Of a stretch of 64,000 nt of DNA, positions 63,880 through 64,000 are shown in pieces. Position 1 is the stretch's first letter. Each line of letters begins with the position of its first letter. The position numbers and the translations under genes are program-made. Source of the DNA: Mycobacterium sp. ITM-2016-00317 (GTDB lineage: Bacteria > Actinomycetota > Actinomycetes > Mycobacteriales > Mycobacteriaceae); NCBI RefSeq assembly GCF_002968295.1, contig NZ_CP134399.1, forward strand, positions 682,001 to 746,000. Direction: 5' to 3'. The notes under the pieces were generated by a model that ran no database searches, was not told the origin of the DNA, and saw only the letters and a list, made by a program, of their open reading frames with translations.

Positions 63880-64000
63880 GTGAGCACTCCCACCGTCGCC
63901 CTCGCTCAGCGCCCCCGCACCGCTTCGGCCAAGCGCGTCAAGCCGGCCGTCAAGCCCGCGACCACCACCCCGGGCAGCCGCTACCCGCAGGCACTGCTGC
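63880..64000 (+). CDS. regulatory protein in the Rv0485 position, truncated at window edge
   Basis: GTG 63880, after AAAGGA, opens a frame of 40 codons to the edge: VSTPTVALAQRPRTASAKRV, then a Lys/Pro/Thr-rich stretch and GSRYPQALL. The basic, disordered start matches N-terminal extensions of actinobacterial transcription factors. By gene order (after the Rv0484c-like SDR) it should be the Rv0485-type ROK-family transcriptional regulator, but the domain is outside the window, so this is inference. Confidence 0.6.
   Translation, partial: MSTPTVALAQRPRTASAKRVKPAVKPATTTPGSRYPQALL

Overview
The window is chromosomal DNA from a fast-growing mycobacterium (Mycolicibacterium-type). The case rests on very high GC, many GTG starts, a GroEL2 ending in GGMGGMDF without the His-rich tail of GroEL1, heparin-binding haemagglutinin, a UmaA-type mycolate methyltransferase, RamB with isocitrate lyase, and an L,D-transpeptidase of the LprQ type. 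Gene order also matches, in blocks, the M. tuberculosis stretch Rv0436c to Rv0485. That synteny comes from memory of the H37Rv map and was not computed.

Layout. 1-2.7 kb: psd (cut by the window edge), moeA2 (broken by a one-base frameshift) and a short-chain dehydrogenase, all on the minus strand. 2.7-12.8 kb: accessory genes, namely a pair of PH-domain membrane proteins, a HAD phosphatase, an F420-type oxidoreductase, an FAD oxidoreductase facing a LuxR regulator, a helicase, a cupin, and a second copy of the dehydrogenase divergent from a TetR regulator. 12.8-14.7 kb: groEL2 behind two tandem CIRCE operators and closed by a strong terminator. 14.7-32.5 kb: a mosaic of metabolic genes and gene remnants (DUF559, LysR and P450 pseudogenes, and a frameshifted aldehyde dehydrogenase), with palindromic intergenic repeats. 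32.6-35.4 kb: an acetoin/butanediol remnant, with a dehydrogenase gene deleted to its two ends, an intact acetoin-type reductase, a GAF regulator and a DUF779 protein. 35.5-43.8 kb: two small membrane proteins, a complete five-gene peptide/nickel-type ABC importer inserted before lpdC, a small membrane protein and a diguanylate cyclase. 43.8-51.4 kb: the glyoxylate/fatty-acid block, with ramB, an acyl-ACP thioesterase, icl1, fadB2 and umaA. 51.4-57.2 kb: polyphosphate kinase 2, a TetR regulator, a DUF445 protein, an XRE regulator, hbhA, two small exported or membrane proteins and deoC. 57.2-64 kb: a DUF2993 protein, a nitrilase-family amidohydrolase, a methyltransferase, a DUF2505 protein, murB, the L,D-transpeptidase, a dehydrogenase and the start of a regulator (Rv0485 position).

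How the genes work together. icl1, fadB2, ramB and lpdC belong to growth on acetate and fatty acids. umaA, the thioesterase, murB, lprQ, hbhA and psd build or decorate the envelope. groEL2 is the heat-shock core.

Most notable signals. (1) A 24-codon leaderless ORF with four consecutive Cys codons lies just ahead of the last gene and looks like a cysteine-sensing attenuator. (2) Many genes start 6-8 bases after a TANNNT -10 box (leaderless). At two divergent pairs the opposing -10 boxes share the same central TA. (3) Three different families of intergenic palindromes are present. (4) Two otherwise well-conserved genes carry single-base frameshifts, which may be assembly errors. No tRNA, rRNA, CRISPR array, insertion sequence or prophage was seen.
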